Source of the DNA: Diadema setosum
Taxonomy: Eukaryota > Echinodermata > Echinoidea > Diadematoida > Diadematidae
NCBI GenBank assembly: GCA_033980235.1
Contig: CM067067.1
Coordinates: 25,483,603-25,547,602 of the forward strand
DNA length: 64,000 bases
Direction: 5' to 3'
Below are positions 62,429 to 64,000 of the stretch, piece by piece (within the stretch, counting starts at the first letter, position 1; the number at the start of each line of letters is the position of its first letter). The notes under the pieces were generated by a model. The model made no database searches. It was not told where the DNA came from and saw nothing but the letters and a program-made list of their open reading frames with translations. A program made the translations under genes and the position numbers.

Positions 62429-62793
62429 AGGCATAATTTACCATTTGCAGATGAAACAAAAACTTAGCATAAGTGCTTTGAAATAGTTCTAAAATGTGAA
62501 TTAGGGATAGAAACAACCGCTGTAAAAATCTGAATCTGTATAATCAATGTTAAGTACTGTTAAATAAACAAAATGTGAACAATAGATATAATAAAAATGT
62601 TTCCAGACTAAACCATCTACAGTTATGGTTTATTAAGAAAAATACTGATATCTCCCTATATTTTAGGTTTCATTGCAGAAATTTTATATGGTAGGGTGTT
62701 TTGCGATACAACAGACTTACACATACACTGTATGCATCAAATGTGATACCTTGAACATTTTTTAAATCACTGCTCCCAAAGGTAAACAGAACC
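62429..62793 (+). mobile_element. Family C MITE copy 3, abutting family A
   Basis: It starts AGGCATAATTTACC directly after the TTAA (62425-62428) that also ends the family A element. The right end reads GGTAAACAGAACCT, then AAGG (TTAA lost). Body collinear with 16404-16773. Confidence 0.9.
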
Positions 62794-62896
62794 TAAGGTG
62801 TATAGATTGGTATTTCTACCAACAAATCAAATCATGCTTTCTCTACTATTTGGCAACAACAAGAAGGGACTTGTTTCATTCTTTCCCTGGTTTACT

Positions 62897-64000
62897 TTTT
62901 GTCCCCGCCGAACAAGTTCGAGCAGGGGACTATGAAACGGGCTCCGTACGTGTGTGTGTCCGTGTGTGTGTCCGCGTGTGATCAAAATCTTCAATTTGCT
63001 ACTTCTCTGTCATTTATGAGCCAATTTTGATTCTGTTTGCTTTATATGATAGCACTACATTAGAGCTTTCAAACTTCTACACAGACTTTCAGTTGTGACC
63101 TTTGACCTTGACCTTTGACCTATATTGTAAATTTTGCTACAAAATGCTACTCCTTCGCCATTTCTAACCTGATTTTGATTCCGTTTGCTTTATGTGATGG
63201 CACTAGGTGAGGGCTTCAAAACTTCTACACAGAATTTTGACCTTTGACTTCTTTGACCTTTGACCTTGATTTTTGACCTGTATTGTACATTTTGCTACAA
63301 AATGCTACTCCTTCGCCATTTCTAACCCGATTTCACTTCCATTTGCTTTATGTGATGGCACTAGGTGAGGGCTTCAAAATTTCTACACAGAATTTTGACC
63401 TTTGACTTCTTTGACCTTTGACCTTGATTTTTGACCTATATTGTACACTGGCTACAAAATGCTACTCCTTCGCCATTTCTAACCCGATTTCGATTCCGTT
63501 TGCTTTATGTGATGGCACTAGGTGAGGGCTTCAAAACTTCTACACAGAACTTTGACCTTTGACTTCTTTGACCTTGATTTTTGACCTATATTGTACACTG
63601 GCTACAAAATGCTACTCCTTCGCCATTTCTAACCCGATTTCGATTCCGTTTGCTTTATGTGATGGCACTAGGTGAGGGCTTCAAAACTTCTACACAGAAC
63701 TTTGACCTTTGACTTCTTTGACCTTGATTTTTGACCCATATTGTACATTGGCTACAAAATGCTACTCCTTCCCCATTTCTAACCCGATTTCGATTCCCTT
63801 TGCTTTATGTGATGGCACAAGATGAGGGCTTCAAAACTTCTACACAGAATTTTGACCTTTGACCTTGATTTTTGACCTGTATTGTACATTTTGCTACAAA
63901 ATGCTACTCCTTCGCCATTTCTAACCCGATTTTGATTCCGTTTGCGTTATGTGATGGCACTAGGTGAGGGCTTCAAAACTTTTACACAGAATTTTGACCT
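62897..64000 (+). repeat. DR1-bearing tandem array, runs off the window
   Basis: A head hairpin CCCCGCCGAACAAG...TTCGAGCAGGGG (about 62903-62928) and TGTGTCCG repeats precede tandem units of 138-158 bp marked by GCTAC at 62998, 63136, 63294, 63451, 63601, 63751 and 63893. Each unit holds CCATTTCTAACCCGATTT, TTTGCTTTATGTGATGGCAC and TTCTACACAGAA, then TTTGACC words, several joined as TGACCTTTGACC. The design (head hairpin, CCG repeats, DR1 body) parallels the 1-kb element. The right end is outside. Confidence 0.9.

Overview
The window looks like intron- and repeat-rich nuclear DNA of a marine invertebrate deuterostome, most likely an echinoderm of sea-urchin type. This is inferred from AT-rich intergenic DNA, tRNA-derived SINEs, many fold-back DNA transposons, dense microsatellites, GT/AG introns and two animal gene families. 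No species can be fixed from the sequence alone. There are no bacterial operons, CRISPR arrays, rRNA genes or intact tRNA genes.

Two genes are well supported. (1) On the + strand, 24048-26955, a three-exon gene encodes a 392-residue Golgi type II membrane protein of the HNK-1/chondroitin-4 carbohydrate sulfotransferase family (CHST8-14 type). (2) On the - strand, 62000 down to 56163, four exons encode most of a G-patch domain protein 4 (GPATCH4) homologue. Its G-patch-bearing first exon(s) must lie beyond the right edge. A third, unrecognised spliced gene is suggested on the - strand at about 41.2-44.0 kb by two well-bordered exons and one weaker one. A 48-nt micro-exon candidate is at 5169-5216.

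The rest is mostly mobile DNA. 0-24 kb: microsatellites, two SINEs, several fold-back MITEs and long stretches with no recognisable gene. 24-27 kb: the sulfotransferase gene, with a MITE and a fold-back in intron 1 and a SINE in intron 2. 27-34 kb: fold-backs, TA/GT arrays and a periodic GGTGTTAA element. 35.6-38.3 and 47.2-49.8 kb: two relatives of a 2.6-2.7 kb element with GGCGTAGCCAGG-type ends, built from degenerate modules each carrying a G-run/C-run hairpin. 39.1-40.1 and 57.1-58.1 kb: two inverted copies of a 1 kb element full of AGGTCAAAGGTCA words; a related tandem array runs off the right edge. 50.2-54.2 kb: a decayed CR1/L2-like LINE. 56-64 kb: GPATCH4 with large introns filled by nested elements.

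The most distinctive theme is fold-back elements in several families bordered by TTAA with AGG...CCT ends. Two of them share one TTAA, and one sits intact inside a different TA-flanked fold-back. The second theme is repeat families that spread perfect DR1-type nuclear-receptor half-site arrays, one of them inside a GPATCH4 intron.
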